From Providencia stuartii (GTDB lineage Bacteria > Pseudomonadota > Gammaproteobacteria > Enterobacterales > Enterobacteriaceae), in assembly GCA_900455155.1 (NCBI GenBank), contig UGUC01000002.1, forward strand, positions 2,356,001 to 2,420,000: a stretch of 64,000 nucleotides of DNA, read 5' to 3'. The notes beneath the pieces were generated by a model. It made no database searches, had not been told where the DNA came from, and saw only the letters and a list, made by a program, of their open reading frames with translations. Positions 22,277 to 32,798 of this stretch are shown in pieces; position 1 is the stretch's first letter; each line of letters opens with the position of its first letter. Position numbers and translations under genes: made by a program.

Positions 22277-22819
22277 TTATTGGTAAACAATATCGATAGT
22301 CATGGAGGCATTTGCAAAACCAGGTGTTACTTTTTCATTTATTTGTTTATAGTAACCCCGCATAAAAATATGAATGTCACCCTCACTCTTTACACTATTA
22401 ATAATTTCATTTCGTACATTGAGCGTTAATGCTTTCCAATTATTTTTATCCATTGAATATTCTGTTTCTATCCCAACCCCCGTTGCAACGCCATCGACCG
22501 CATCAAGCGCTAAGACACTAGATTGACCAGAATAACTGTTACCTTTAGGTATAAATATCACTGGAATATTACTTGGACATTTCAAGCTAATTGACCAATC
22601 CGCCTTTGGGCTAGTCGAACCAACGCTGCCTCCCAAACCTGTAGAGCTTAAATAAATATCCCCTAAATTAATATTTTTAGTTTGGTTAGAACTTAAATCA
22701 CAAGTTGAAGCTTTTACAGCACCTGTGATGTTGACTAACACATCGTAACTGTAAGCATGGTTTATAGTTAACCCGAAATAACTCAGCAATACTATCCGCA
22801 GTATTTTTTTAGTGGTCAT
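22277..22819 (-). CDS. Minor fimbrial subunit, operon 2 (last gene)
   Basis: This 180-residue pilin has a signal peptide (MTTKKILRIVLLSYFGLTINHAYS), then VLVNITGAVKASTCDLSS with cysteine 1, SLKCPSNIPVIF with cysteine 2, and the final strand NASMTIDIVYQ. I place the start at ATG 22819, 1 base after the stop of the upstream pilin, because it begins the signal peptide; a longer frame to 22903 would overlap that gene. It is about as long as, and related to, the pilin encoded next to it. Its place in the fimbria (adaptor or terminator) is inference. Confidence 0.88.
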   Translation of the reverse strand: MTTKKILRIVLLSYFGLTINHAYSYDVLVNITGAVKASTCDLSSNQTKNINLGDIYLSSTGLGGSVGSTSPKADWSISLKCPSNIPVIFIPKGNSYSGQSSVLALDAVDGVATGVGIETEYSMDKNNWKALTLNVRNEIINSVKSEGDIHIFMRGYYKQINEKVTPGFANASMTIDIVYQ

Positions 22820-22820
22820 A

Positions 22821-23372
22821 TTAATTGGCCTGTACGACAAAGGTAACCGAAGCGTTTGCTTTACCTTGTGTAATTTTACTATTGGTTTGAACATAACGAG
22901 CACGCACTTTTAATTCAGTATTTCCCTTATTAATAGCTTCATTCTGCATAAAGTTATATAGCGTATTAATATCTCGGTTGACCCAATTGTGGAGACTATT
23001 TTCATAGCTTTGTAATTCAATTGCAGCTCCCGTTGAATATCCATCACCTTTATCAAGCGATAAATAACGGCCATTAGATTCTGAAACACCTTGAAATTGG
23101 CCATTTAATACACTCATTTTATCTGGGCAATCAAACTCAAGTGTAAATTCAATCCATTCAGACTGGGAATTTATTGCACTGCCAAAACCTCTAGGACTAT
23201 TAGTTAGCCAAGTTCCTAAATCAACACTGATATTCCGTGTTTTGATACCACAAGTCGAATGTTTAATGCTTCCTGTATAATTGACCATTACTGTTGCAGA
23301 GGCCGAATTAATCAGAATAGGGATAAGGAATACGAGAAAAAAATAACGTATTAGATTGTAACCTTGTCTCAT
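22821..23372 (-). CDS. Minor fimbrial subunit, operon 2
   Basis: A 183-residue pilin with signal peptide (MRQGYNLIRYFFLVFLIPILINSASA), VMVNYTGSIKHSTCGIKTRNI, a second cysteine in LEFDCPDKMSV and final strand KANASVTFVVQAN. AAGGA lies 9 bases before the ATG. It shares with the downstream pilin the spacing of the cysteines and the VNITG/VNYTG start, which suggests a local duplication. No frameshift. Confidence 0.9.
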   Translation of the reverse strand: MRQGYNLIRYFFLVFLIPILINSASATVMVNYTGSIKHSTCGIKTRNISVDLGTWLTNSPRGFGSAINSQSEWIEFTLEFDCPDKMSVLNGQFQGVSESNGRYLSLDKGDGYSTGAAIELQSYENSLHNWVNRDINTLYNFMQNEAINKGNTELKVRARYVQTNSKITQGKANASVTFVVQAN

Positions 23373-23384
23373 GGTATCAATCCT

Positions 23385-24443
23385 TTAGTCATAAGCAAAC
23401 GTTAGTGTTAATGCTGCATTCCCTGAACTCGCTTTAACCTTTTTGGCCGTTTTAACATATTCAAAACGCAATGGAACGGTATAATTCTTTTTGCCTGCTT
23501 CCGTACGAAATAGAAGCTGATGATTATCGGTAACAACGTTTTTATCACCACCAACTTTTAATGCCGGAGAGCCATTATGAAAAACCTGCACGCCATAGCC
23601 AGGTGAGTCCGAGTTATCTGTTAACTCGATGAAATCACTGCCTATTTTAGAGGCTCTTCCATATTCACCTAATGTCATATAAACACGCATCTCAGCATTA
23701 CAACTCATCTCAATACTTTCTTCTGCTAAACCAAACCTATAGCCAACATCAAACCTATTTACCCTATTTAGATCATGTTCCCCTAAATCGATATTTAATC
23801 TTTTTGTATTGATATTACAAGTAGAGGCTGTCGACTTTAAATGAGTATAGCTACTATCTATAAATCCATCATAAGTATATTGGGGATCATCTTCCTTATA
23901 ACAGGTAAAAAATGCCCGAGCATCGCGAGAGATCTTTGTATCACCTTTTGGCGGGATACCATCAACTCTGACTCTTGCAAAGGCAATTTCAATCCTAACC
24001 TCAGTATCAGGTTTTTCTAAACCAAAAAGGCCACTTCCATACCTATCTTTTATTGGATACCACTCAGGATCACCATCCTCTCTAATTCCCCAAGCATAAC
24101 CAACGCCTTTAACATTTCCAGCATAAACAGGGAACGCTTTTCCTCCAAAATTAACTGTTAGGCCTGTTGCGTACCTAGCATCATAAAATATCATTTCGGT
24201 AAACTTCCCTTGCTCTTTCGGGTTATTAAGGTTGCTTTGACAAACTGTTCCTGAATATATTTGCCATCCCTCCCCGATAATCGTTCCCGATGCGACCTCT
24301 CCCGCAGCATCATCAAACACTAATTCTGAATCAGGAAAAATGATCCTTGCAGAAATATCTGAACTTATAGCTATATTTGGGTAACCACATAGCAATCCGA
24401 GAAAAAATGCAATTGATGATAAATTTAATACTGTATTTTTCAT
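23385..24443 (-). CDS. Fimbrial tip adhesin-like protein, operon 2
   Basis: The 352-residue protein follows the usher directly. It has a signal peptide (about residues 1-27), an N-terminal domain of some 180 residues with cysteines in TVCQSN and FFTCYKED, and a C-terminal pilin domain starting near STCNINTKRLNIDLGEHDL with the partner cysteine in EMSCNAEM and a final strand NAALTLTFAYD. Two-domain size, position after the usher and domain order fit an adhesin. The N-terminal domain is not like the operon 1 adhesin by eye, so the two fimbriae probably bind different ligands (inference). GGAGA lies before the ATG. Confidence 0.85.
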   Translation of the reverse strand: MKNTVLNLSSIAFFLGLLCGYPNIAISSDISARIIFPDSELVFDDAAGEVASGTIIGEGWQIYSGTVCQSNLNNPKEQGKFTEMIFYDARYATGLTVNFGGKAFPVYAGNVKGVGYAWGIREDGDPEWYPIKDRYGSGLFGLEKPDTEVRIEIAFARVRVDGIPPKGDTKISRDARAFFTCYKEDDPQYTYDGFIDSSYTHLKSTASTCNINTKRLNIDLGEHDLNRVNRFDVGYRFGLAEESIEMSCNAEMRVYMTLGEYGRASKIGSDFIELTDNSDSPGYGVQVFHNGSPALKVGGDKNVVTDNHQLLFRTEAGKKNYTVPLRFEYVKTAKKVKASSGNAALTLTFAYD

Positions 24444-24457
24444 TTTATCTCCGTTCT

Positions 24458-27029
24458 TTATTCACATATTGCTTGCAGAGATGCTACTGGCATTTGCTTT
24501 TCTTGTTCATTAAGTTGGTAATTGGCCATACACTGTTCATCTGTTTGATTTCCCCATTTAATATGGATCTTTCCTTGCTCTGGCATACCACTAAAATAAA
24601 TATCACCATTATCCCCAACAATACCACCACTGCTTAATCCATCTTGTTCGGAAACTAATTGTCCTATTGAACCAAAAGGAACGGCTTTCCCATTGTGCGT
24701 CACTGTCAATAAAACACGATATCCTGTATATGTCTTAAACTCCGCTAACATTGCCGCACCTCTTGTCGGAACTAGGGTCAGTGCGCTTTTTTGCAAATCA
24801 ACATTTTCTGGTAATGACGTGGTATCTAATAACACTTCATTCTGTGTATAGGCGCTGAGATAAGGAACTATCGCATAACCTCGCCAATCAGTTCTTATTC
24901 CTGTTTTATTTTTAACTTTAACCCCTTTTGCTCCCGGCGCCTTCACAATAGCAAAAGAGTCATAGATTGGCTGAGATAATGTCACACCATCAGAGTGCAC
25001 AACAATGGCACCATTTAAGCCATAATTGGCGCGTTGTGAAAATTGGTCATAGCTATAGCCAGCATTTGCGATGGTATACGTACTTTTATAAGATAATGAA
25101 GCATTACCTTGTGCTTTTTGATTTCGATTGCCGTATGACTGCTGTACTGAATAATTTAAATTATGATCATCCAACAGGGATCCACTCAATCCAGCCATAT
25201 AATTACTATCCCCTCTGTTATTACTACTCATAGAGAGGTTTAGCATACTATTATTAATCGATAGGCCACCAAGAGGTATGCTAAAAGAGAGAACAAATTG
25301 GTGATCAGCCTTATCGTAGCCTGAAAAATCAGAATAGCTATAATTCAAAGTATATTGGTAACCTTTATAGTTATTATTGTAACCCGCATTTAATGTCCGC
25401 TCATGACCACTTTGATTCCAAAAATCTTGCTGATAAGCGGAAACATAAAGGTTGCCATAAGCCTCTAAATCCTGATTAACCGTCGCTTGATAACGATTTT
25501 TTTTGCTATAAAAAACTGTCTCGCAAATAATTAGCGTTAGCTTCTGGGAAAGAATAAAAGCCCTCTGTTGAATAACGATAACCTGCAAAGGTGACTGTGG
25601 TACCTGTAGTTAACAGATTTTTAGTATATTGAACACGGTACGATTGACCTGTTTTTTTGTCGGTTATCAAATTGAGTAAATTTTGTTTTTGCTTGGGTCA
25701 CATCTGAAGACAAAGCACCAACATAACCTAGGTTTAATCCAATACCCGCAGCATAAGATTGGTAATCTTTGGAAAATAGACCACCGCCATACGCCGTTAT
25801 TCCTTTAGGTAAACCATAAATGACCGTTGCTTGCGCAAAATTAGGCTCTTTGCCACTGTTATTATTTTTAAATTTCCCGCCAGTCACTGCGTATTTCAAT
25901 TGACCTTCACGCTGCATAATGGCTAATGAAGAAAAAGGAACGATAAATGAGCGTTCACCTCCCATCGGCCTCTTTTTACCGTCACCGTTAAATCTCCGCT
26001 CGTTTCCCGTCGAATAGAGGTCGTTTATTTCAAAGGGGCCGGGTGAAACATAAGATTGATAAATAATATAGTCATTTTGTTTTATCGTTATTTCGGCATT
26101 ACTTTGCGCAATTCCTCGGATGATCGGTGCAAAACCACGTAGAGAGCTGGGGATCATCGATTCATCTGAAGCGAGTTTAGCACCACGGAATTGAAAACCA
26201 TCAAAGACTTCACTCGGCGTTGAAGTATCACCAATTGTTAATTGAGATTTAAGAGGGTTAATGCCTCGTTCAAGATAGGTTTCAATATTTTTGCCAACGG
26301 CTTTGATTATTTTGATAAGAATACGTTGAATAATTTTTTAAACGCCAAGGGCCAACATTTAACCCACTGCGTAAGTTAACATAGTGGGATGACGTATCTG
26401 CATGAGAAGATTTATACCAAGTGTTAGATCCCCCGATAAAAATAACTTAATACCAGAGCGGGTACACCATCATCCCATAAACTAGGATCAACTGTTCCAG
26501 ACGCTGTTTTATTCATCGCTATCTGAGGAATAGAAATAATCAGCTTCTGGTTAGTCAATTCAAGCCGTGTATACGCATCTGGAATATACTTTGAAATATC
26601 TTCAATTGGCTGTGTTTCAGTTAAATTGGCAAAAGTAGGAAGGGTTTTAACATTAACCCCCCAATTTTCAAGTTCCTCTTTAGTGAGTACTGGTATTAAT
26701 TTTTGATCCTCTTTGCTCTTAACAAAAACCAAAGATTTAGAACCTACTCCTCGCCCATTTAAGACGATATCTACATGATATTCGCCCTCCTGCTGTCCTC
26801 CAGGCGTTGAAAATTGCTCTAAACTTTGCAGTTCGGCTATATTTTGTCCATTAACTGGCGTTAACGAGTGAGGACTAAAATAGTCACCAGCAAACGCCAT
26901 TGGAAGGCAAGCAACTGACAGAGTTAAACCTGCAATGGCTTTGCTGAGCGAATGAGGAGCAATCTTGCTGAGTTCAAATATGGATACTAAATTTTCTTGT
27001 ATGTACTCGTCTTTATTAAAAATTAGCAT
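24458..27029 (-). CDS. Fimbrial outer-membrane usher, operon 2, four frameshifts
   Basis: The usher begins with a long signal region ending in LPMAFAGDYFSPHSL, then DIVLNGRGVGSKSLVF, WDDGVPALVLSYFYRGS, FDGFQFRGAKLASDESM, SYVSPGPFEINDLYSTG and the C-terminal barrel and domains (KSALTLVPTRGAAMLAEF, GKAVPFGS, HIKWG, CMANYQL). Breaks at 26430-26434 (C5), 26288-26292 (T5), 25652-25658 (T7) and 25510-25515 (A6) are each cured by removing one base, giving 855 residues. The final cysteine pair (QCMANY and LQAIC) is kept. It is about as long as, and the same type as, the operon 1 usher but clearly diverged. Confidence 0.88.
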
Positions 27030-27064
27030 AATAGTAAAATTCCATACCTGACTTTAATTTTTTA

Positions 27065-27750
27065 TTATTTTAATTCTTGCTCTTGACTATCTGTTATCCC
27101 ACCAACATCAGTCACGGCTTTCCACATCACTTTATTAACTTGAATACCTGAAATATTCCACGAATGCTCTCCCCATAGGAGGAAGCATAACAGGCTCGTC
27201 GATAGATTTATTCCCTACTTTTAATTCACTAAAAGAGACATAATAAGGTGTTGGATTTTTACCCACTAACAGGTTGCCTTTTCTTTCAAATGTCACTTTT
27301 TTATAAGCAGCCCCCTGCGTCTGCGCTCGATAATGATTTAGGGCGATAAAATCAGTTTGATTCGATTATTAATCGAAATAGTCAGGTTATTTTTAGCATT
27401 AGGATCAGTCGGTGGAATCGACTTTACATTCAACCAAAAAACGCTTTCCTTATCGTCAGGTAGATCTTTACCTGTATAAACAATCCTCAATGAATTGCTG
27501 GATTTCAGGTTCAATTCTAAATAAGGGAGGGGTGATAACAAAAGGTAACTTAGTTTGATTATTACTATCGAAATGATCAATCCAAGATTGAATTTAAATA
27601 TGGTGTCTTATCATTATTACGAACTGTAATGGAAGCTTCTTTGCTGTTTGCATCATAAATAACCCGTGTTCCACCAAGTACAACACTTGCATTCGCTTGG
27701 GTTACGATTAAAAAGAAGAAAAAAAGAGTAGATATTAATGTTTTAACCAT
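27065..27750 (-). CDS. Periplasmic fimbrial chaperone (PapD type), operon 2, five frameshifts
   Basis: The start ATG at 27750 gives a signal peptide (MVKTLISTLFFFFLIVTQANA) followed by VLGGTRVIYDANSKEASITV with the conserved Arg. Further on are PYLIQSWIDHFD, the edge strand SLRIVYTGKDLP with ESVFWLNVK, NNRIKLIYRP with the anchoring Lys, and LVGKNPTPYYVSF. Breaks lie at 27593-27595, 27515-27516, 27348-27351, somewhere in 27331-27339, and 27171-27174. Removing one base at each gives 226 residues, the same length as chaperone 1. I favour sequence error over pseudogene. Confidence 0.82.
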
Positions 27751-27888
27751 AATGCTATCCCTAAATTATGGGGAACATACCTTCTGATAATCACGTGTAG
27801 AATGATATGTTCCCATTAATGCTAAAACTTTGTTAAATTAAATCGAGAATTTTTCTCACTTTAATTATTATTGTTTATTTACTTGGCA

Positions 27889-28441
27889 TTATTGGTTATA
27901 AGAAATTGTTACTGTCACATCCGCGTTAGCCACACCCGCTTTTACAGGGCCAGTTGTCACATAACGGGCATAGTATTCCTTCTCCACCGCTATTATTAGC
28001 TCCTTTAAGTTCAATTTCACCCGCTGGTGCTCCAGGGGTAATATAAGCTGTATCGCTTTCAGCATGAGTAATACCAATACCAGCACCAACTTCTGTGGAT
28101 GTTTTATATAAGCTGCTATTTGTACTATCCGCAGTTCCAGTGAAAGTGATCTTTGCTTTTTTAATAACATCAGGGCATTCGTTAAGTGCAATCACAAACT
28201 TTGTTGGTTTTGTTGTTTCATCGGATTTTTGAAAATGGCTCACCAACCAAGTGCCTAACTGTACTGTTCCTTCACTTGAGTTCTCATTATTTGTTTCGAT
28301 AGTACAAGTTGATTCAACAAATTGCCCTTTAAAATGGATAGTTCCCGTTTCTTTACCATCAATGACATCTGCATTTGCAACGCCAGTGAATAAAGACATA
28401 GTGATAGCTGAAGTAACTAATAAGGCTTTATTTAGTTTCAT
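27889..28441 (-). CDS. Major fimbrial subunit (pilin), operon 2, one frameshift
   Basis: First gene of operon 2. Signal peptide MKLNKALLVTSAITMSLFTGVANA, then GTIHFKGQFVESTCTIET (cysteine 1), ALNECPDVIKKAKITF (cysteine 2) and final strand NADVTVTISYNQ. The GG at 27984-27985 (plus-strand CC) carries an extra base; with one removed, NNSGEKEYYARYVTTGPVKAG joins the two parts and gives 183 residues. It resembles the operon 1 pilin in size and in the GTI-FKG start. Confidence 0.9.
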
Positions 28442-29196
28442 CTTGATGACTCCTAAAATATATAATTTGTTATCTAATTCTTTTATTGGTATTTCACTAT
28501 GAAATTACATAGTTTAATAAGGTTATTTCTTATCTCGACCATCCTGCATAGGAGTATATGCAATTTATGTGTAAAATCCAGTTTACGTGTGAAAACCGTT
28601 AATTTACATTAAAAACAAACAAATCACTAAACAAAACGCTATAAAAAAAGGAAACCATAGAACAAAAAACCAAAAAACAAAACACAAGAAAGCTATTAAA
28701 TCCAATTCGAGGGGTAAGAGAGTATTCAATATTCTAATACATAAATGTAAGGCAATATTTCACCCTACTGTGCTGATATCTCTACTATTTTGCGTTTACT
28801 ATTTTTTTCGATATCAGAAAACACAATAAAATCATTATGTTAAGAATATCTATTTTTCCTACCCAACGAAAAATAAAAAAAATTTAAGATTGAAATTATT
28901 TTAATACTTTTTTGTTAGTTACATTTGAACATATATCGCAAAAAGACAGTTTAGTTATATTTATCTCATAAATTATAGTGATTATTTTTTATTAATATTA
29001 TTTACGCAAGAAACCAAACTAAGTATATTTTCGTAACTATATTCCATGTTAATTTCATGATTGATAAAAATCTGAATTGAATATGGGGATCTAACTAATC
29101 GTCGCTAGATATTAAGGTATAAAAAAAACCCCAATAGTTAGCTAGCTATTAGGGGTTAAATTAAGTCACTTCGAGATAAGAAAATAAGTTATATCG
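28442..29196. other. Intergenic region upstream of fimbrial operon 2
   Basis: About 750 AT-rich bases that should hold the operon 2 promoter. An inverted repeat CTGATATC (28773-28780) / GATATCAG (28810-28817) with a 29-base spacer is present, and the yadH terminator lies at the right end. I see no gene. Confidence 0.5.
29121..29157 (-). terminator. Terminator of yadGH
   Basis: AACCCCAATAG and CTATTAGGGGTT form a stem with one bulged base. The A8 at 29121-29128 becomes a U tract on the minus strand. Confidence 0.85.
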
Positions 29197-29967
29197 TTAA
29201 CTTCTTAGCCCTCTCCCTTGCTCAATTAAATACCATGTTAATCCATAAAAAATCACAAAGAAGATCATCAATACACCTAATGTCACGGCAATTGATACAT
29301 CAGCAATACCTAAAAAGCCATACCTAAAGCCACTGATCATATACACAATCGGGTTGAGTTTTGATACCGCTTGCCAAAAGGGAGGTAATAATGAGAGTGA
29401 ATAGAATACGCCACCTAAATAGGTCAATGGTGTCAATACGAAAGTAGGAACTATGCTGATATCATCGAATGTTTTGGCAAAAATTGCATTTAATAACCCT
29501 GCCAGTGAAAAAACGATTGAAGTTAATAACAATGTAATTATCACCATACTCCAAGAGTGTACTTGGAGTGGAATAAAGAACAGTGACACGATGGTGACAA
29601 GTAGCCCAACCAAAATACCGCGAGCAACACCACCACCAACAAAACCAGCAATGATGACATGTGTCGGTACTGGCGCAACGAGCAATTCTTCAATGTTCTT
29701 TTGGAACTTAGAGCCAAAGAATGAGGAGCAGACGTTAGAATAGGAGTTCGTTATCACAGCCATCATAATCAAGCCAGGAACAATAAACTGCATATAATCT
29801 ACCCCACCCATATCGCCAATTCGGGAACCAATCAGGTTACCAAAAATGACAAAATAGAGAGACATTGTAATCACTGGCGGTAATAACGTTTGTACCCATA
29901 TACGACCAAAACGTGTGACTTCTTTAATCCAAATAGTCTTTAATGCGACCCAATATAGAGAAATCAT
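29197..29967 (-). CDS. yadH: ABC-2 type exporter permease YadH
   Basis: This is the membrane part of a two-component ABC-2 exporter in the inner membrane; its substrate is not known. The 256 residues contain about six hydrophobic segments, among them LPPVITMSLYFVIFGNLIG, QFIVPGLIMMAVI, GILVGLLVTIVSLFF and FVLTPLTYLGGVFYSLSLLP, the last typical of the ABC-2 permease signature region. The start overlaps the end of yadG by 4 bases, so the two are translationally coupled. Intact. Confidence 0.95.
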   Translation of the reverse strand: MISLYWVALKTIWIKEVTRFGRIWVQTLLPPVITMSLYFVIFGNLIGSRIGDMGGVDYMQFIVPGLIMMAVITNSYSNVCSSFFGSKFQKNIEELLVAPVPTHVIIAGFVGGGVARGILVGLLVTIVSLFFIPLQVHSWSMVIITLLLTSIVFSLAGLLNAIFAKTFDDISIVPTFVLTPLTYLGGVFYSLSLLPPFWQAVSKLNPIVYMISGFRYGFLGIADVSIAVTLGVLMIFFVIFYGLTWYLIEQGRGLRS

Positions 29968-30905
29968 TGTGCTTCCTCCAAACGAGCGGCATGACTTTCT
30001 TTTTTCACTAAGTTCACAAACAGTTCTTCCAACCGGTTAGCTTTATTGCGCATACTTAAAATTTCGATGCCTTGCTCATTAAGTTGGCTAAATACCCCAT
30101 TTAATCCTTGCTCTCTTTTCACATCAACTTCTAAGGTCGACGTATCAATTAAACGAGTTTCATACCCTTTAAGCTCTGGAATAGGGCTTCTTGTGCCAAG
30201 GTCAAAAATAAAGGTTTCAGATTCCAGCTGACTTAATAATTGTTTCATACTCGTATTTTCAACTAACTCGCCATGCTGAATAATACCAATATTGCGACAA
30301 AGCATTTCTGCCTCTTCAAGGTAGTGTGTGGTCAAAATAATCGTCGTTCCTTGTGCATTGAGCTTTTTCAAAAAGCTCCACATAGAACGGCGTAATTCAA
30401 TATCGACCCCCGCGGTCGGCTCATCCAAAATCAGTAGTTTTGGCTGATGCATTAGCGCTCGTGCAATCATTAAGCGACGCTTCATCCCACCGGATAGGTT
30501 ACGCGCGCGCTCATTGCGCTTTTCCCATAAATCCAATTGAGAAAGATAGGTTTCTGCCCGTTGATGGGCTACAGAACGAGAAACCCCGTAATAGCCCGCT
30601 TGGTTAAGTACTATCTGTAACACGGTTTCAAATGGGTTAAAATTAAACTCTTGAGGAACTAACCCTAATTGTTGTTTAGCTTGTACGACTTGCTTGTCTA
30701 AATCATAACCAAACACTTTAACAGACCCACTCGTTTTATTGACCAATGAGCTAATTATTCCTATTGTGGTCGACTTACCAGCGCCATTAGGTCCAAGTAA
30801 TGCATAAAAGTCACCATCTTCTACGCTTAGATCAATTCCTCGCAAGGCTTTCACGCCACCTGGATAGGTTTTGGTGAGCTGCGATAACTCAAGTGCGTAA
30901 GTCAT
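29964..30905 (-). CDS. yadG: ABC exporter ATP-binding protein YadG
   Basis: ATPase partner of YadH, 313 residues. Motifs: GPNGAGKST (Walker A), LVPQEFNFNPF (Q-loop), LSGGMKRRLMIARAL (ABC signature), LLILDEPTAGVD (Walker B with catalytic Glu) and TTHYLEEAE (switch His). A C-terminal extension of about 90 residues is normal for this group. The gene pair sits next to can, divergently transcribed, as in E. coli. Confidence 0.96.
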   Translation of the reverse strand: MTYALELSQLTKTYPGGVKALRGIDLSVEDGDFYALLGPNGAGKSTTIGIISSLVNKTSGSVKVFGYDLDKQVVQAKQQLGLVPQEFNFNPFETVLQIVLNQAGYYGVSRSVAHQRAETYLSQLDLWEKRNERARNLSGGMKRRLMIARALMHQPKLLILDEPTAGVDIELRRSMWSFLKKLNAQGTTIILTTHYLEEAEMLCRNIGIIQHGELVENTSMKQLLSQLESETFIFDLGTRSPIPELKGYETRLIDTSTLEVDVKREQGLNGVFSQLNEQGIEILSMRNKANRLEELFVNLVKKESHAARLEEAQ

Positions 30906-31163
30906 ATGTAAAAAACACCTTTATTCTTGGGTAGGTTTGGGAGCAATATAATACTATGATGCCATTTTTTTCTGATCACTGTTATGCAGAAAAGAGAAAA
31001 TAGGTATATGCTAACCAATTCATGTGGTTAGCCATATCAATATTGTCTAATCAGAATGAAATGCACATCATAAGGATGTAAAGATTAATACAACTGAATA
31101 TTAATTAATAAATAAATGCTGTATAAGATTTTAACGTAAAGTAACACAACTAGGCTATACGTC

Positions 31164-31817
31164 ATGATGAGAAAAATTGAAGAGCTGTTTGCTAACAACG
31201 AAGCATGGTCAGCTTCCGTAAAAGAAAAAGATCCTGAATTTTTTAAAGAACTATCCAAAGCTCAGAAACCGAGGTTCTTATGGATAGGTTGTTCAGACAG
31301 CCGAGTACCTGCCGAAAAATTAATCAATGCTGCACCAGGCGATCTCTTCGTTCACCGTAATGTTGCAAACTTAGTTATCCATACCGACCTAAACTGTTTG
31401 TCGGTTATCCAATATGCTGTTGATGTCCTTCAGGTTGAGCATATTATCATCTGCGGCCACTATGGATGTGGTGGTATTGAGGCTGCGGTTGACAATACTG
31501 AACTTGGCTTAATCAATAACTGGTTACTGCATATTCGTGATATTTGGTACAGACACAGCTCAATGTTAGGTGAATTAAAACCTTGCGAACGCTTAAATCG
31601 CTTATGTGAATTAAATGTCGTTGAGCAAGTTTACAACCTAGGTCACTCAACCATTATGCAATCAGCGTGGAAACGTGGGCAAAAAGTGATGATCCATGGT
31701 TGGGTTTACGGTATCAACAATGGTCGTCTACATGACTTGCATATTACCGCAGATAGCCGTGAAAGATTAGAGCTTTGCTACCGTGAAGCAATTGCTAAAT
31801 TGACCAATAAAAAATAA
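31164..31817 (+). CDS. can: Beta-class carbonic anhydrase
   Basis: The enzyme interconverts CO2 and bicarbonate and supplies bicarbonate for growth in air. Zinc ligands are seen as CSDSR (Cys and Asp), and HYGCGG (His and Cys). The 217 residues start with two Met codons; starting at the second (31167) puts the first zinc ligand at Cys42 and Asp44, as in E. coli Can, so that start is equally or more likely. Intact, with a strong terminator after it. Confidence 0.97.
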   Translation: MMRKIEELFANNEAWSASVKEKDPEFFKELSKAQKPRFLWIGCSDSRVPAEKLINAAPGDLFVHRNVANLVIHTDLNCLSVIQYAVDVLQVEHIIICGHYGCGGIEAAVDNTELGLINNWLLHIRDIWYRHSSMLGELKPCERLNRLCELNVVEQVYNLGHSTIMQSAWKRGQKVMIHGWVYGINNGRLHDLHITADSRERLELCYREAIAKLTNKK

Positions 31818-31843
31818 TTTTTATTTATCGCGATAAACGAATA

Positions 31844-31874
31844 AAGGGCCGTTCCATGGAACGGCCCTTCTTTT
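31844..31874. terminator. Bidirectional terminator can/hpt
   Basis: AAGGGCCGTTCC (31844-31855) and GGAACGGCCCTT (31858-31869) form a perfect 12-bp stem. TCTTTT follows on the plus strand; the minus-strand exit (TTATTCG) is weaker. It lies between the convergent genes can and hpt. Confidence 0.9.
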
Positions 31875-31899
31875 AACTAACGCATCGAATATTATTCAC

Positions 31900-32436
31900 T
31901 TACTCTTCAATCAGCGTGACATGGCCAATATAAGGTAAATGACGATATTGTTGTGCATAATCGATACCATACCCAACAACAAATTTGTCTTCGATTGAAT
32001 ATCCAATCCACTCGACAGGTACTTCAACCTCACGGCGTGATGGCTTATCAAGCAGAGTACAGATTGCCACGGATTTAGGACCGCGCAATTCAAAGATCTC
32101 ACGAACCTTATTTAAGGTATTCCCTGAATCAATGATATCTTCAACAATCAACACATGATTATCGCGAATGTCTTCATCTAAGTCTTTGACTATTTTAACA
32201 TCACGACTTGAGTTCATTGCGTTACCGTAGCTTGAAACGGTCATAAAATCGACTTCGTGTGGGACTTCAATCTTACGGCATAAGTCAGCCATAAAAATAA
32301 ATGAACCTTTTAATAAACCTACTAAGACCAGCTCGCCATCAATATTTTTATAATGTGCGCTAATTTTTTCAGCTAGTTCACTGACTCGCTGGCTGAGCTC
32401 TTCTTCAGAGATCATCACTTCTAGTGTATGTTTCAA
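31900..32436 (-). CDS. hpt: Hypoxanthine phosphoribosyltransferase, probable UUG start
   Basis: Hpt salvages hypoxanthine (and guanine weakly) to nucleotides with PRPP. The PRPP loop [14 protein letters not shown], the flexible-loop [11 protein letters not shown] and [11 protein letters not shown] are all present. The length of 178 residues and the start KHTLEVMI match E. coli Hpt exactly. The codon at that start is TTG (32434-32436); the first ATG lies seven codons further in (EVMI) and would cut a conserved strand. An AGTGGG motif lies a few bases upstream. Confidence 0.94.
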   Translation of the reverse strand: MKHTLEVMISEEELSQRVSELAEKISAHYKNIDGELVLVGLLKGSFIFMADLCRKIEVPHEVDFMTVSSYGNAMNSSRDVKIVKDLDEDIRDNHVLIVEDIIDSGNTLNKVREIFELRGPKSVAICTLLDKPSRREVEVPVEWIGYSIEDKFVVGYGIDYAQQYRHLPYIGHVTLIEE

Positions 32437-32798
32437 TTTCCCACTACCTATTTGTTTTAAATACTAAAATTCACATTTCTATGATAAGACGCAAAACGCT
32501 TTTAAGCCGCGACCAACAGCAACATTAGAAATATGAGAACAAAATTTGGAAGGAGTATAACAGAACTCACCATTTGTCGTAAAAGAGGATCCGATAACTT
32601 GTTATAAATTTTATAACTCATCTTTCACAATTTCAGGCAATATGGCCTTTTTATGATGAGAAAACGAATAAAATCAATAGCAATAGATATGAATAAAAGA
32701 TGTCATCCTTGACTTTTTCACTTCAGTATTAGGGCGTAATGAGGGCATAGCAGCATGGCTCATTAACGACCTAATACACAAGGCTAAGTGATATCACC
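32437..32798. other. Intergenic region cueO-hpt
   Basis: About 360 bases between two minus-strand genes. It should contain the hpt promoter. In E. coli a glucose dehydrogenase gene (gcd) lies here; no trace of it is seen. Confidence 0.5.

Noticed and set aside
22277..28441. Invertible (phase-variable) promoter as in MR/P or type 1 fimbriae
   Set aside because: No pair of long inverted repeats and no recombinase gene is seen near either operon.
28620..28700. CRISPR-like or tandem repeat in the A/C-rich stretch (AAACAAAAAACC...)
   Set aside because: It is simple low-complexity sequence without regular unit length or spacers.
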